NCBI GenBank assembly: GCA_024413395.1
Contig: JAKSUH010000001.1
Span: 1 to 64,000, forward strand
Length of the DNA: 64,000 nucleotides
Direction of reading: 5' to 3'
From: an archaeon
Lineage (GTDB): Archaea > Methanobacteriota > Methanobacteria > Methanobacteriales > Methanobacteriaceae
Made by a program: the position numbers and the translations under genes. The notes beneath the pieces were generated by a model. That model had not been told where the DNA came from and ran no database searches. It saw nothing but the letters and a program-made list of their open reading frames with translations. Of the stretch, positions 17,781-26,684 are shown one piece after another; the stretch's first letter is position 1; each line of letters begins with the position of its first letter.

Positions 17781-18707
17781 ATGTCTGATTCAAAAGTTTT
17801 TGTAATGCCTGATGGTAATCCTTCAAGCAATGGTCTAGATCCTAATCTTCTTTTAGCTATGAACAATAATGGCTTTGGTGGAAATGGAAACTGGATGTGG
17901 GTAATGTTTTTATTCTTCTTGTATCCGTTTATGAGAAATGGTTTTGGTAATAACGGATGGGGAGATGGTTCTGCTAATGGTTGCGCGCACGGAGGTGTTG
18001 GTTATCTTAGCAATATGATAAATAACAATGATGGTCGTCAGCTTCTTGATGCAGCAATTAATCGTAACGGTTGTGCTATTGATAAACTTCAAGGTATGTT
18101 TGGATGTGGTAAGGATGCTATTATTTCTGCTATCAATGGAGTTCAACAAGCAATCAGTGCTACTAGTAGCCAAACTAATATGAATATCGCTGATATTAAG
18201 TATGCTTTGAGTCTTGGAAATAAGGATATTGCTCAACAATTAGCTAGTTGTTGCTGCAACCTTAGAGAGTCTATTACTCAAGGTAATTATCAAAATCAAC
18301 TTCAAACTGTTCAACAAACTAACCAACTTATGGGTAGAATTGACCAGTTAGCTAATGGAGTTACTCAAGGTTTCTCTGCTACTGCTTATGAAACTGCACA
18401 ACAAACTTGTGCTATTCAAAATGGTATGCGTGACCAAACTCAAACTATTCTAAGTAAGCTAGATGCTATAGAAGACGCCCGTAAAGATAGAGAGATTAAC
18501 CAATTAACTGCTGCTCTTGCTGCTAAAAATGCTCAAGCTGAAAGACAAGCTGAACTCGCTCCTATTATTAAACAATTAGGTGAAATTCAATGTAAGCAAC
18601 CTAATACTGTAACAGTTCCTTATCAACCTTTTGTTACTGTTCCTAATTGTGTTGCTTGGAATGCTGCTTATGGTGCTTATCCACAAGGTGGTTCTATTTG
18701 GTCTTAA
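17781..18707 (+). CDS. Cysteine-containing phage surface-associated protein, function unknown
   Basis: 308 residues. The first 60 combine a Gly/Asn-rich sequence with one aromatic hydrophobic stretch (NWMWVMFLFFLYPFM). A Gln-rich helical region with scattered cysteines follows (GMFGCGKDAI, LASCCCNLRE, QQTCAIQ), then a long charged coiled coil at about residues 215-255 and a Pro/Val-rich end. I recall similar proteins from gut phages and prophages but no assigned function. First gene of a cassette with its own promoter, between terminators at 17655 and 20251. The coiled coil suggests an oligomeric fibre or internal protein. Confidence 0.6.
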   Translation: MSDSKVFVMPDGNPSSNGLDPNLLLAMNNNGFGGNGNWMWVMFLFFLYPFMRNGFGNNGWGDGSANGCAHGGVGYLSNMINNNDGRQLLDAAINRNGCAIDKLQGMFGCGKDAIISAINGVQQAISATSSQTNMNIADIKYALSLGNKDIAQQLASCCCNLRESITQGNYQNQLQTVQQTNQLMGRIDQLANGVTQGFSATAYETAQQTCAIQNGMRDQTQTILSKLDAIEDARKDREINQLTAALAAKNAQAERQAELAPIIKQLGEIQCKQPNTVTVPYQPFVTVPNCVAWNAAYGAYPQGGSIWS

Positions 18708-18712
18708 AATAT

Positions 18713-18718
18713 AGGAGG
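18713..18718 (+). promoter_or_regulatory. Strong Shine-Dalgarno site (AGGAGG)
   Basis: A canonical AGGAGG lies 7 bases before the ATG at 18726. Nearly every other gene in the window starts after a plain AT-rich stretch, as in Bacteroidetes, so this site is exceptional and hints at a different origin for the cassette. Confidence 0.75.
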
Positions 18719-18725
18719 AATTGTT

Positions 18726-19067
18726 ATGACACAGTGGCTTAAATTTGTAAATCAAGGTGGTATCCCTGCTATTCAATGTGTAGGAGTTAATACAACTGGT
18801 ACTATAACTACATTTAGTTTTAACGATCATCCGTATCGTCAAACTAATAGATTTTACGGTTTCTTTGTTGTTAAATTTCCTAATCCTATAACTGAAACTG
18901 CAACAAATACAGTTAAGTTTGATACGCAAGGTGTTGGTGGAAGTACTGTAGATGTCTATAACCCGACTGGTTCAGCTCTAGAAGTTACTGATTTAACAAG
19001 TACCGCTCAAACAGTTCGTCTATTTTTTTATGATAGAGATTCTAATCGTGTTCAATTAATTTGGTAA
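18726..19067 (+). CDS. Small beta-rich protein, possible virion decoration
   Basis: 113 residues, predicted almost wholly beta strand with no long helix, no signal peptide and no catalytic motif. Alternating hydrophobic strands with Thr, Gly and Asn turns resemble small decoration or fibre-tip proteins. It has the only classical Shine-Dalgarno site in the window and is followed four bases later by the next gene, so the cassette is likely one transcript with this product made at high level. Confidence 0.6.
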   Translation: MTQWLKFVNQGGIPAIQCVGVNTTGTITTFSFNDHPYRQTNRFYGFFVVKFPNPITETATNTVKFDTQGVGGSTVDVYNPTGSALEVTDLTSTAQTVRLFFYDRDSNRVQLIW

Positions 19068-19071
19068 AGTT

Positions 19072-19563
19072 ATGTTATCAGCAATACATCAAGGAAGTCT
19101 TGTTTATATTATAGATAAGACAAAAGGTATTAAATTTAAAATAGGAGAAGTTGTTAATAAAACTGAACCTAAATTAGATTTTCAATCTAGCATGAATTTA
19201 AATCCTATTGGTTATTTCGATTTAAATGTTAAAACAGATAGTGATAATTATGAATTTAAACGTGTTAGTGGAGATGCAGTTACGGTCAACTATAATCAAG
19301 GAAATGTTATTATTAGCGAAACAAAAGAAGCACTCGTTCCTATAATAGAAACTATTTTGCATAATAGTAAACAGGCTACAGATGAAGATTATATAAAACT
19401 TAACAAACAAAATATAGAAGATTGCGATATAATCTTAAAACAACTGAATCCTATTTATGCTAAAGAACAAGAACGAGATGGAGAAATCCAAGATCTTAAA
19501 GCTAAAGTAGCAGGTATTGATGATAAACTTGACAAGTTGTTTAATCTTATTAATAATAAATAA
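19072..19563 (+). CDS. Coiled-coil protein with N-terminal beta domain
   Basis: 163 residues. Residues 1-80 form a beta-rich domain. Residues 85-160 are helical and end in a heptad-patterned coiled coil (IQDLKAKVAGIDDKLDKLF). A beta head on a coiled-coil stalk suggests an oligomeric structural protein. It follows the small beta protein by four bases and precedes the next gene by one base. Confidence 0.6.
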   Translation: MLSAIHQGSLVYIIDKTKGIKFKIGEVVNKTEPKLDFQSSMNLNPIGYFDLNVKTDSDNYEFKRVSGDAVTVNYNQGNVIISETKEALVPIIETILHNSKQATDEDYIKLNKQNIEDCDIILKQLNPIYAKEQERDGEIQDLKAKVAGIDDKLDKLFNLINNK

Positions 19564-19564
19564 T

Positions 19565-19819
19565 ATGGGAAGAATAATTATAGTAGAAGAAAAAGCAGAA
19601 ATGATGGTAGGTAAATTGAAGAAGATGAAGTCTTGTATAGATGAACTTATCGAATGTATTTCTGAGCACATTGAAGAATCGGAAGAAGGAGGTTATTATC
19701 CTGAAGATGAAAATTGGGATGATGAGTATGAAATAAAACGTAGAAAAAATGTTAGACAAGGTTTTACTAATATGCGTCGTCCTATGGGTTATATGGCTAA
19801 AGGTATTTCTAGATATTAA
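19565..19819 (+). CDS. Small charged protein of unknown function
   Basis: 84 residues starting MGRIIIVEEKAEMM at the ATG two bases after the previous stop. The longer in-frame start at 19517 would run back into the upstream gene. It has an amphipathic N-terminal helix, a very acidic middle (ESEEGGYYPEDENWDDEYE) and a basic arginine- and methionine-rich end. Such polarity suits a protein that contacts both nucleic acid and a partner, but no family is recognised. Confidence 0.6.
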   Translation: MGRIIIVEEKAEMMVGKLKKMKSCIDELIECISEHIEESEEGGYYPEDENWDDEYEIKRRKNVRQGFTNMRRPMGYMAKGISRY

Positions 19820-19822
19820 GAT

Positions 19823-20245
19823 ATGAGAAGAGAATCTTTAGATCAATATGATGTATTACCTGAAGAAATGACTGCTTATCTTAAACATTATGGTAGACAT
19901 TTTAATAATAAATTGTTAGCTTTTGCCTTGGAGAAGATGCAAGTCAAGAACCCTCTTACGGGGGTATTGACAAAAGCTACGGTTTACTCAAAGGAAAAGG
20001 TAGACTTATTGTTAAAGCAATATAATGTTAAGCTTAATAATAATGAACTTAATGATTATGTTTATGTTGCTAATATGTGTAAAGCTGATTTTCTTGGAAA
20101 AAGTATTCCTGATGAACATCATTTAACGTTGTATATAAAAGATGTAATAGATGATGTAGATGCATACGATGGTATAGTTTTTAATCGTTGGTATGCTGAT
20201 ATGTGCAGAAAAGGTATTCCTATTGAATGGGAAGATATGCTTTAA
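19823..20245 (+). CDS. Conserved small phage protein of unknown function
   Basis: 140 residues, mixed alpha/beta with tryptophan and aspartate in the last third (VFNRWYADMCRKGIPIEWED). I recall similar proteins beside coiled-coil and beta proteins in gut phages and prophages, suggesting the cassette travels as a unit. No function known to me. A copy of the G-rich motif at 19953 is translated as Pro-Leu-Thr-Gly. A terminator begins five bases after the stop. Confidence 0.6.
   Translation: MRRESLDQYDVLPEEMTAYLKHYGRHFNNKLLAFALEKMQVKNPLTGVLTKATVYSKEKVDLLLKQYNVKLNNNELNDYVYVANMCKADFLGKSIPDEHHLTLYIKDVIDDVDAYDGIVFNRWYADMCRKGIPIEWEDML
19953..19964 (+). repeat. G-rich motif copy 5 (CTCTTACGGGGG)
   Basis: Copy inside the 19823 gene. 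It lacks two bases of the exact 14-mer but keeps CTCTT and TACGGGGG. Confidence 0.5.
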
Positions 20246-20250
20246 TGTTG

Positions 20251-20287
20251 TAGGTCTGTTAGTAGAAATATTAACAGACCTATTTTT
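20251..20287 (+). terminator. Terminator closing the small-gene cassette
   Basis: Perfect 11-base arms TAGGTCTGTTA and TAACAGACCTA around a 10-base loop, followed by TTTTT. A small reading frame starts 18 bases beyond the stem. Confidence 0.92.
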
Positions 20288-20300
20288 ATTGTTGTAGAGT

Positions 20301-20465
20301 ATGGAAAATATAAAAGAACTACTAGAGTTAACAAAGGAAAACAATAAGTTACTAAAAGAGCTTGTTGCTTATATTACTATAAAAGATAGAGCAATTAATA
20401 TTAATGATGATATTAAAAATCTTATTATTAATGTTATTGCTAATGGATTAATATGTAACAAATAG
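20301..20465 (+). CDS. Small coiled-coil protein (54 residues)
   Basis: Short frame from ATG to TAG encoding MENIKELLELTKENNKLLKE and a helical remainder. It is strongly amphipathic with a leucine heptad pattern, which supports a real product despite its size. It sits after a terminator with no promoter visible between. It is one of only two frames here that end in TAG. Function unknown. Confidence 0.45.
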   Translation: MENIKELLELTKENNKLLKELVAYITIKDRAININDDIKNLIINVIANGLICNK

Positions 20466-20587
20466 CTGTTAGCAGTAATTCACTATCGTATAATTATTAA
20501 TATAATAATATTAATAATATAATTATTATTAATAATATAATTATTATAAATTATAATAAATATAATAATATAAATAATAATAAAACA
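20466..20587. repeat. Extreme A/T low-complexity tract
   Basis: After the first 25 bases the stretch is nearly pure A and T, with the unit AATAATATAATTATTATT repeated in tandem about 20511-20546 and several small palindromes. It precedes the glycosyltransferase gene. It could supply promoter or easily melted DNA, or be the scar of an insertion. Confidence 0.5.
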
Positions 20588-21286
20588 ATGATTCTATCAG
20601 TTGCTACTCATGCACCTAGAGCTAATTATATTAATACTTTTTTAAATTATCATTTAAAAGAGTTTTATAAATTGAGTACAAGTTATATACTTGTGCTCAA
20701 TATTTATGAAAATGAGTATGATAATTTTGTAATTCCTGAACATCCTAATTTAATTGTAAATTTATGTCCTATTAATTTGAGAGTACATAATAAACATTAT
20801 TGGGTTGGTAGAAAATACAAAGATGATGTTATTATAACATTAGATGACGATACTTATTATAACGCATCTTATATTCAAGCTTTATATGATTATTGTATAA
20901 AAGAAAATACTGTAGTTAGTAATAATTGTTATAGTTTATATAATATAAGAAAAGATAGATATAGTTTTCATGATGAACATAATTTTATTAAAAGTCATAA
21001 TAATTTTGCTATTGGATTTAATGCTGTAGCATATCCAAAAGGATTTCTTAATAAAATTAGTATTATAGATTGTATTAATTATTTATATGATGACGATTTA
21101 TTACTTAAACTAAAAGAAATAGAATATGATTATAAAGTTCTTAATATAGGATATAAAAATCATATTAAACGTCATCCTAATTATTTTGCTTTACAATATT
21201 CTGCTAATGCTATAAAACAAACAAATTATAATAAAACTTATTTAAATAATGCATATTCTATTTTAAAAACATTAAATAATATATGA
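20588..21286 (+). CDS. Putative glycosyltransferase (GT-A type)
   Basis: 232 residues. An N-terminal Rossmann-like start (MILSVATHAPRANYINTFLN) leads to the metal-binding DDD at residues 86-88 (IITLDDDTYY), then a second acidic patch YLYDDDLLL near residue 175. That is the order of nucleotide-sugar-binding and acceptor motifs in GT-A transferases. Base composition is more A/T-rich than its neighbours. Placed just before tail-fibre genes, it could decorate the spike or alter host surface glycan to block superinfection. Donor and acceptor are unknown. The next gene starts two bases after the stop. Confidence 0.65.
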   Translation: MILSVATHAPRANYINTFLNYHLKEFYKLSTSYILVLNIYENEYDNFVIPEHPNLIVNLCPINLRVHNKHYWVGRKYKDDVIITLDDDTYYNASYIQALYDYCIKENTVVSNNCYSLYNIRKDRYSFHDEHNFIKSHNNFAIGFNAVAYPKGFLNKISIIDCINYLYDDDLLLKLKEIEYDYKVLNIGYKNHIKRHPNYFALQYSANAIKQTNYNKTYLNNAYSILKTLNNI

Positions 21287-21287
21287 T

Positions 21288-21599
21288 ATGAGTGATATTT
21301 TAAAACATACTATTAATAAACTTCCTTTGACCAAAAATCAAAAGAAAAATTTAAATTCTAATAAAATCAAAGATAGTGCAATTAAAGTTACTCGGAACGA
21401 ACTAAAAGATTTAAAAGATAATAGTCAACTTGTTCCAGGTCGTTGGTATAGAATGACTGATTATGAAACTATAGTCAATCCTAGTAATGAAGATAAATTA
21501 ACTGGACATCAATTTGATTTACTTATTCTTGCTACTGATGTAAATAAACTTTCTGAACACGGAATTGTAATGTATGATATTTCTAATTTAATTCCTTAA
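21288..21599 (+). CDS. Stub paralogue of the tail-fibre base
   Basis: 103 residues. The start (LKHTINKLPLTKNQKKNLN) closely matches the start of the large spike encoded at 21860 (LKHSINKLPITTKQKKSLT), so both probably plug into the same virion socket. The rest, with LVPGRWYRMTDYET, resembles a small domain common near the front of Bacteroides phage fibre proteins. It then stops with TAA, lacking any distal fibre. It may be the remnant of a fibre whose end was lost, or a real short plug that competes with the spike. Confidence 0.6.
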   Translation: MSDILKHTINKLPLTKNQKKNLNSNKIKDSAIKVTRNELKDLKDNSQLVPGRWYRMTDYETIVNPSNEDKLTGHQFDLLILATDVNKLSEHGIVMYDISNLIP

Positions 21600-21621
21600 T
21601 CTGCTATTATTGAATAATATT

Positions 21622-21849
21622 ATGAATATGATAAAAGAATTTACAAGAAATGATAGACAAAAGCATCTCTTAATAGGGATGCTTTTAGGTTTTATATCGG
21701 TAATATTAGCTATTGCTGGAGGTCTATATAAAGAAATCATAGACCAACTAGATTATGGTGGTTTTGATTGGTATGACCTATTAGCTACTATTATTGGTGG
21801 AATATGTGGAAATACTATTAGTTTACTATTATATTTTTTAATATTTTAA
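21622..21849 (+). CDS. Small two-span membrane protein (DUF2279/YfiM-like pattern)
   Basis: 75 residues from the ATG at 21622. The in-frame TTG at 21610 is an unlikely start. Two hydrophobic helices (about 15-36 and 52-73) flank a segment KEIIDQLDYGGFDWYDLLA that resembles DUF2279/YfiM and VanZ-like proteins, where Lys-Glu and Asp residues sit between membrane spans. It lies between fibre genes. A holin-like or envelope-modifying role is conceivable. Confidence 0.55.
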   Translation: MNMIKEFTRNDRQKHLLIGMLLGFISVILAIAGGLYKEIIDQLDYGGFDWYDLLATIIGGICGNTISLLLYFLIF

Positions 21850-21859
21850 ATCAAAGTTT

Positions 21860-24800
21860 ATGAATAAAAAATTAAAGCATAGTATAAATAAACTTCCGAT
21901 TACTACTAAACAGAAGAAATCTTTAACTGATAATATAGAAGATCAAGGAGGTTCTTCTGCAAGTGGTATATCTTTTAATAACACATCTACTGGACTAACA
22001 GCTATAAATGTTCAAGATGCTATTGTCGAAGTTAATGATACTTTAAAAGAAGCTATTAATGATACAAACGAAATTCTAGAAGAAAAACAAGATAAGTTAA
22101 TTCCAGGTGAAGGAATTATAATTAGTCCTGATGGTAAAACTATTTCTGCTCCAGGAGGAGGTGGAAGTAGTGGAGGAACAGTTTCATGGGGAAATATATC
22201 AGGTAGTTTACATAACCAATCAGATTTATCTATGGAGTTGGCTAAAAAACGAAATGCATCTGATATTATACAACCTTACGAAGGTGGTACTGGAACAAGT
22301 GCTTCTGATAAATCTGGAGTTATAGATATTCTTGCAAGATCTGCTGGTGATTTTAATGAAGATTCTCATACTATAGATGAAGATTCTGAAATATTACTTA
22401 GACCTACAACTGATAAAAATAGTAATGACCCTTGGATTAAAAAAGTTAATGTAGGTAAAGTAGTAGAAAAATTAAATATAGCTAAAAAAGATGAAATACC
22501 TGCTAAAGTATCTGAACTTAATAATGATTCTTCATTTCAAACTAAAACTCAAGTTTCACAGGCTATATCTTCTGCATTAGCACCTTATGCTAAAACTTCT
22601 GATACTAATACAGAATTAGATAAAAAGGCTAATACTGCTGATGTATATACAAAAAGTCAAGTAGATGGTTTAGTTTCAGGAAAGGCTAATAGTGCAGATG
22701 TATATACTAAAGCTCAAGTAAATGCAGCACTATCTGATAAAGCAAATTCTGCAGACCTTTATGATAAAAATGATATAAATACTTTATTAAACGATAAAGC
22801 TGATAAAACTACAGTTTATACAAAAACTGAAACAAATAATTTATTAGCTAAAAAAGCAAGTGTTTCTGATGTTCCTACTAAAACTTCTCAATTAACAAAT
22901 GATGCAGGATTTTTAAGAGAACATCAATCTTTGGATGAATATGCTAAAAAAACTGAATTACCTTCAGTTGCAGGATTAGTTACTAAAGAAACAGCAGACG
23001 CTACTTATCAACCAAAAGGTAATTATTTAACAGAACATCAACCTTTAACAGATTATGCTAAGAAAACAGAAGTTCCTAAAAAAACATCTGAACTTACTAA
23101 TGATTCTAATTTTCAAACAGCTGCTCAAGTAAATCAAGCTCTTGCTTTAAAACAAAATGTTTTAACTCCAGGAGAGGGTATTACTATAGAAAATAATGTT
23201 ATTAGTGCTCCACAATCAGGAGGTTCTGATTATACTCCTGGAAAACGAATTGTAATAAAACAAGCTTCTGATTTTGCTTCATTAGTAGCTAATACTGTTT
23301 ATGAAATTAATGATGATTTTACATTAACAGGTACTTATACAGTTCCAGCTAATGTAACATTTTATTTCAATGGAGGTTCTATTTCAGGTGGTACATTTAA
23401 ATGTCCTGGAGATAAAACAGCTACTATAGATGGAGTTTCTCGTTCTTGGTATTCTGATAAATCAAAAAGACCTCGTCTTGCTGGTGTAGTTAAATTTAAT
23501 ACTAAAAATTATAATTTAAATTGGGATGGAGGATTTGCAAATGATGAAATAGAAGCAGATTGGTTTAATCTTACAACTTCTCATACCAATAATAATGCTG
23601 CTGTAATAAACTCTCTAATAAGAAACTGTCATAGACAAATTCTTGTTATTTCTAGAATGATTCCTATTACAGAATCTATTACTATTCCAGATAATGTACA
23701 AGTAACATTATTAGGACGAGAAATATTTCAAGGTGGATATGCTAATTATACAGGTTCTTGTAATGCAGGTTTTTACATTGTAGGAAAATTGTTTTCTGCA
23801 ATAACTCAAACTGGTGGTGCATTAAATTTAAAATCAATTACTTGTTTAGGAGCAAAAACTGCTTATGGTACAACTAATCCTAGATATGATGGTTCTTATT
23901 TTGATAATACTTTAGTGGATCCTTATGGAGTTACATATACTCTAAATTCAGCTACTACTGGTTCTCAAAAAGTAAATTCTGAACATTTTTGTGGATTTGA
24001 TTGTAAAGGTGGTAACTGTGAACAAATAGAAGATTGTTGTTTTAATGGATTCTGTAGAGGTATTTCATTAGATAATTCTAAAACTTGGAAAGCTAATGCT
24101 CCAGGATTTATTACACGTTGTTTTATATCAACTTGTAAATATGGTCTATATGTAAATCGTACTTCTGATTTCTTTTGTACTAATTGTAAATTTAATAGTT
24201 GTGTATCTGATGCTCCTATGACTAATTCAACTTATGGAGTAGATAGAAACAATATTAAATCTCAATATAAAGTAGGTGCTGCGGTTTATATTACGGGTAC
24301 TGCTATGATTCAATTTGACGCTTGTCGTTGGGAGTTTAATTATATTGGTATTTATATAGATTCATCTTCATATAATGTATCTGTAACGGGTTCTATTTTT
24401 GATAGACATACACATTCAATTCTTTGTGTAAATAATGATACTACTTCTGTAACTTGGACGGGAAGCGGTAATTCATCTGGAGCAGGAGAAACTTTTCCTG
24501 ATAGAAGAAATCCTGCTATATCTCTTAATTTTACAGGTAATAATATTTTAAGAGGTCTTGGTAGAAGATTGAATTGGTCTAGTACTAATTATTCTTTTGC
24601 ACCAGGTGTTGCTTATTTTGCATTTAAGTCTATAGCTGATAATACAACTGATACTACAATCAAAGATGCAGATGGATTAAGACGTTGTAATATAAATATT
24701 TCTGGAAATACTATTTGTGATACAGAAGAATTAAATCCAGAAGGAGGAGCTTATAATCCTAGTAAATATGAATATCAACATGCTATTTTCTTCTTCGATT

Positions 24801-26668
24801 GTGGTAATAATGATTTAGGAGGAATAAAGCTTGTACATGGTTCTAATGATTATCAAGGTTCTAAAGCTACTCATTATTGCGAATCATCTACAGCTACATC
24901 TTCTAATGGATTTGCTATAGTAAAAGGTTCTAATAATCTTTATAATGATAATATTAATTTTACAACTCCTTATAAATATAATAATGCTTCCAAATCTTCT
25001 AAGTGTTGTAAGTGCTATGAGTTCTTTGTAAAAGATGATATTATTTATGCTATAGATACTTATAATGGACAAGGAGCACATCCTATATCTAATGGAGGTG
25101 GAAGTGAAGCTAAACATTCAGTTAAACTTTTGTTTTTCGGTAATTCATTTACTAAAAATTCTATAGGTTATCTTCCTTTTATATTAAAGTCTGTAGCTCC
25201 TAATCTTGAGTTTCATATAGCAATAGCTTCAATTTCTGGAGCTCCTCTTGCACAACATTATGCAAATCTATTAAATCAAGCAGTTAGTTCAGATGGAACA
25301 ACTTATAATCCTACATCTTATAATTATTGGGAAATAAGTAATACAGATACAAAATGGATAGGAGGAGATCCTAGTGATGCACATCAAACTTGGCAAGATA
25401 CTGCTGTTTCTAAAGATATAAATAGTATACTTCAAGAAGACGAATGGGATATTATATCTTTTCAACAAGGAGGTAGAATTGCTCCTTCTGCATGGAATAC
25501 ATATTATAAACCTTTTATATATGGTATTCATGCTAAAATAGCAGAAAAAACTCTTGCTTTAGGTTATCAAAGTAAATTTGCTTGGAATCTTACTCATGGT
25601 TCATATCAATCTACTCATGATACTCAAAAGACAGCATGGCAAAATACAGCTAATAATGCACAAACTATTATGTCATCTACAGGAACTTCTTTGATTCTTC
25701 CTTATGGTACAGCTGTTCAAAATTTAAGAACTACATCTTTAGATGCTAGCGGTACTGGAGGTGATGGAATAGGATTAATGCAAGGAGATAACACTCATCT
25801 TCATGAAGGAATTGCTAAATATACAGCTTCTTTAGCAGTAGCTCTTGCCATTCTTAAAGAAATTCATGTTCCTGCAAATATAGTAGGTAATGCTTTTAGA
25901 ATGACTAAAACATTAAGTCAATCGCTAAATGTACCTTATCCTAATTATGGAACTTCTAATACAGTAAAAGGAATTGATGATAATAATTGTTTTATTGCTC
26001 AAATGGCTGCTATTGCTGCAATTAATAATCCTTTTGCAGAAACAAATATATCAGATTACGAAGGAGGTTCTTCTGAAACATATACTGTTAAAAATTATCT
26101 TAATTCAGGAGGCAGTTATATAGATTTAGGAGTAAAAGTACTTGATGAACGTTGGGATGTAGATACTAAAGTTCAAGTAACAAATACTTCTGCTCAAGCT
26201 TGGTTATACTGGTTTAGAGGTAATTCAGGTCAATATGAACAAGTATCTCAAATCTATTATAATACAGATAATAGATGGCCTGTTTGTTCTCAATCTTCTG
26301 CTACTAATCAAGACAGAGTTCAGTTATCTAATTTTGGAACAACAGCTCATACGATTAAAACTTCTGGAACTACTTGTTATTTTGATAACAATGCACATTC
26401 TGTACAAATGACTAAAATAGAAATGTATCATCCTCAAGTTAATTTTGAACTATTTAGTAAGATTCATACTAATTCTGATGGAACTCCTACAACTAGAGAA
26501 GTTTCTCCTACTTTAAGATTGTATTATTTCAAACTTGTACATGCTAATGGAACAGTTGCTTTAAATTTAGTTCCTGCAGTTAGAGATTCTGATTCTAAAG
26601 TAGGTTTACTAGATCAAACTACTAATACATTCTATCCTTGTGTTGGTGGTTCTCCTACAGTTGGATAA
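21860..26668 (+). CDS. Tail spike with SGNH esterase domain
   Basis: 1602-residue receptor-binding protein. Domains in order: virion anchor (residues 1-30); coiled-coil region with repeats of about 22 residues (KANSADVYTKAQVN type, about 240-340); NDAGF-type linkers; beta-helix-like domain rich in Asn, Thr and Cys (about 480-1075); SGNH hydrolase of the DUF4886 type, with nucleophile Ser1096 in FFGNSFT and Asp1310-x-x-His1313 in GDNTHLHE; and C-terminal lectin-like sandwich domains (about 1390-1602). It probably binds capsular or outer-membrane glycan and removes acyl groups during adsorption. Trimeric by analogy. Substrate unknown. Confidence 0.85.
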   Translation: MNKKLKHSINKLPITTKQKKSLTDNIEDQGGSSASGISFNNTSTGLTAINVQDAIVEVNDTLKEAINDTNEILEEKQDKLIPGEGIIISPDGKTISAPGGGGSSGGTVSWGNISGSLHNQSDLSMELAKKRNASDIIQPYEGGTGTSASDKSGVIDILARSAGDFNEDSHTIDEDSEILLRPTTDKNSNDPWIKKVNVGKVVEKLNIAKKDEIPAKVSELNNDSSFQTKTQVSQAISSALAPYAKTSDTNTELDKKANTADVYTKSQVDGLVSGKANSADVYTKAQVNAALSDKANSADLYDKNDINTLLNDKADKTTVYTKTETNNLLAKKASVSDVPTKTSQLTNDAGFLREHQSLDEYAKKTELPSVAGLVTKETADATYQPKGNYLTEHQPLTDYAKKTEVPKKTSELTNDSNFQTAAQVNQALALKQNVLTPGEGITIENNVISAPQSGGSDYTPGKRIVIKQASDFASLVANTVYEINDDFTLTGTYTVPANVTFYFNGGSISGGTFKCPGDKTATIDGVSRSWYSDKSKRPRLAGVVKFNTKNYNLNWDGGFANDEIEADWFNLTTSHTNNNAAVINSLIRNCHRQILVISRMIPITESITIPDNVQVTLLGREIFQGGYANYTGSCNAGFYIVGKLFSAITQTGGALNLKSITCLGAKTAYGTTNPRYDGSYFDNTLVDPYGVTYTLNSATTGSQKVNSEHFCGFDCKGGNCEQIEDCCFNGFCRGISLDNSKTWKANAPGFITRCFISTCKYGLYVNRTSDFFCTNCKFNSCVSDAPMTNSTYGVDRNNIKSQYKVGAAVYITGTAMIQFDACRWEFNYIGIYIDSSSYNVSVTGSIFDRHTHSILCVNNDTTSVTWTGSGNSSGAGETFPDRRNPAISLNFTGNNILRGLGRRLNWSSTNYSFAPGVAYFAFKSIADNTTDTTIKDADGLRRCNINISGNTICDTEELNPEGGAYNPSKYEYQHAIFFFDCGNNDLGGIKLVHGSNDYQGSKATHYCESSTATSSNGFAIVKGSNNLYNDNINFTTPYKYNNASKSSKCCKCYEFFVKDDIIYAIDTYNGQGAHPISNGGGSEAKHSVKLLFFGNSFTKNSIGYLPFILKSVAPNLEFHIAIASISGAPLAQHYANLLNQAVSSDGTTYNPTSYNYWEISNTDTKWIGGDPSDAHQTWQDTAVSKDINSILQEDEWDIISFQQGGRIAPSAWNTYYKPFIYGIHAKIAEKTLALGYQSKFAWNLTHGSYQSTHDTQKTAWQNTANNAQTIMSSTGTSLILPYGTAVQNLRTTSLDASGTGGDGIGLMQGDNTHLHEGIAKYTASLAVALAILKEIHVPANIVGNAFRMTKTLSQSLNVPYPNYGTSNTVKGIDDNNCFIAQMAAIAAINNPFAETNISDYEGGSSETYTVKNYLNSGGSYIDLGVKVLDERWDVDTKVQVTNTSAQAWLYWFRGNSGQYEQVSQIYYNTDNRWPVCSQSSATNQDRVQLSNFGTTAHTIKTSGTTCYFDNNAHSVQMTKIEMYHPQVNFELFSKIHTNSDGTPTTREVSPTLRLYYFKLVHANGTVALNLVPAVRDSDSKVGLLDQTTNTFYPCVGGSPTVG

Positions 26669-26684
26669 CTTAAAATTAATGCTT

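Noticed and set aside
24285-24465. TTACGGG, TAACGGG and GGACGGG in the spike gene as motif copies
   Set aside because: They have only three G and no matching left half, so they were not counted.
26640-26684. Longer start for the holin-like gene inside the spike gene
   Set aside because: It would overlap the spike end by about 30 bases and add residues unlike a holin N-terminus. The ATG at 26685 gives a clean membrane protein.
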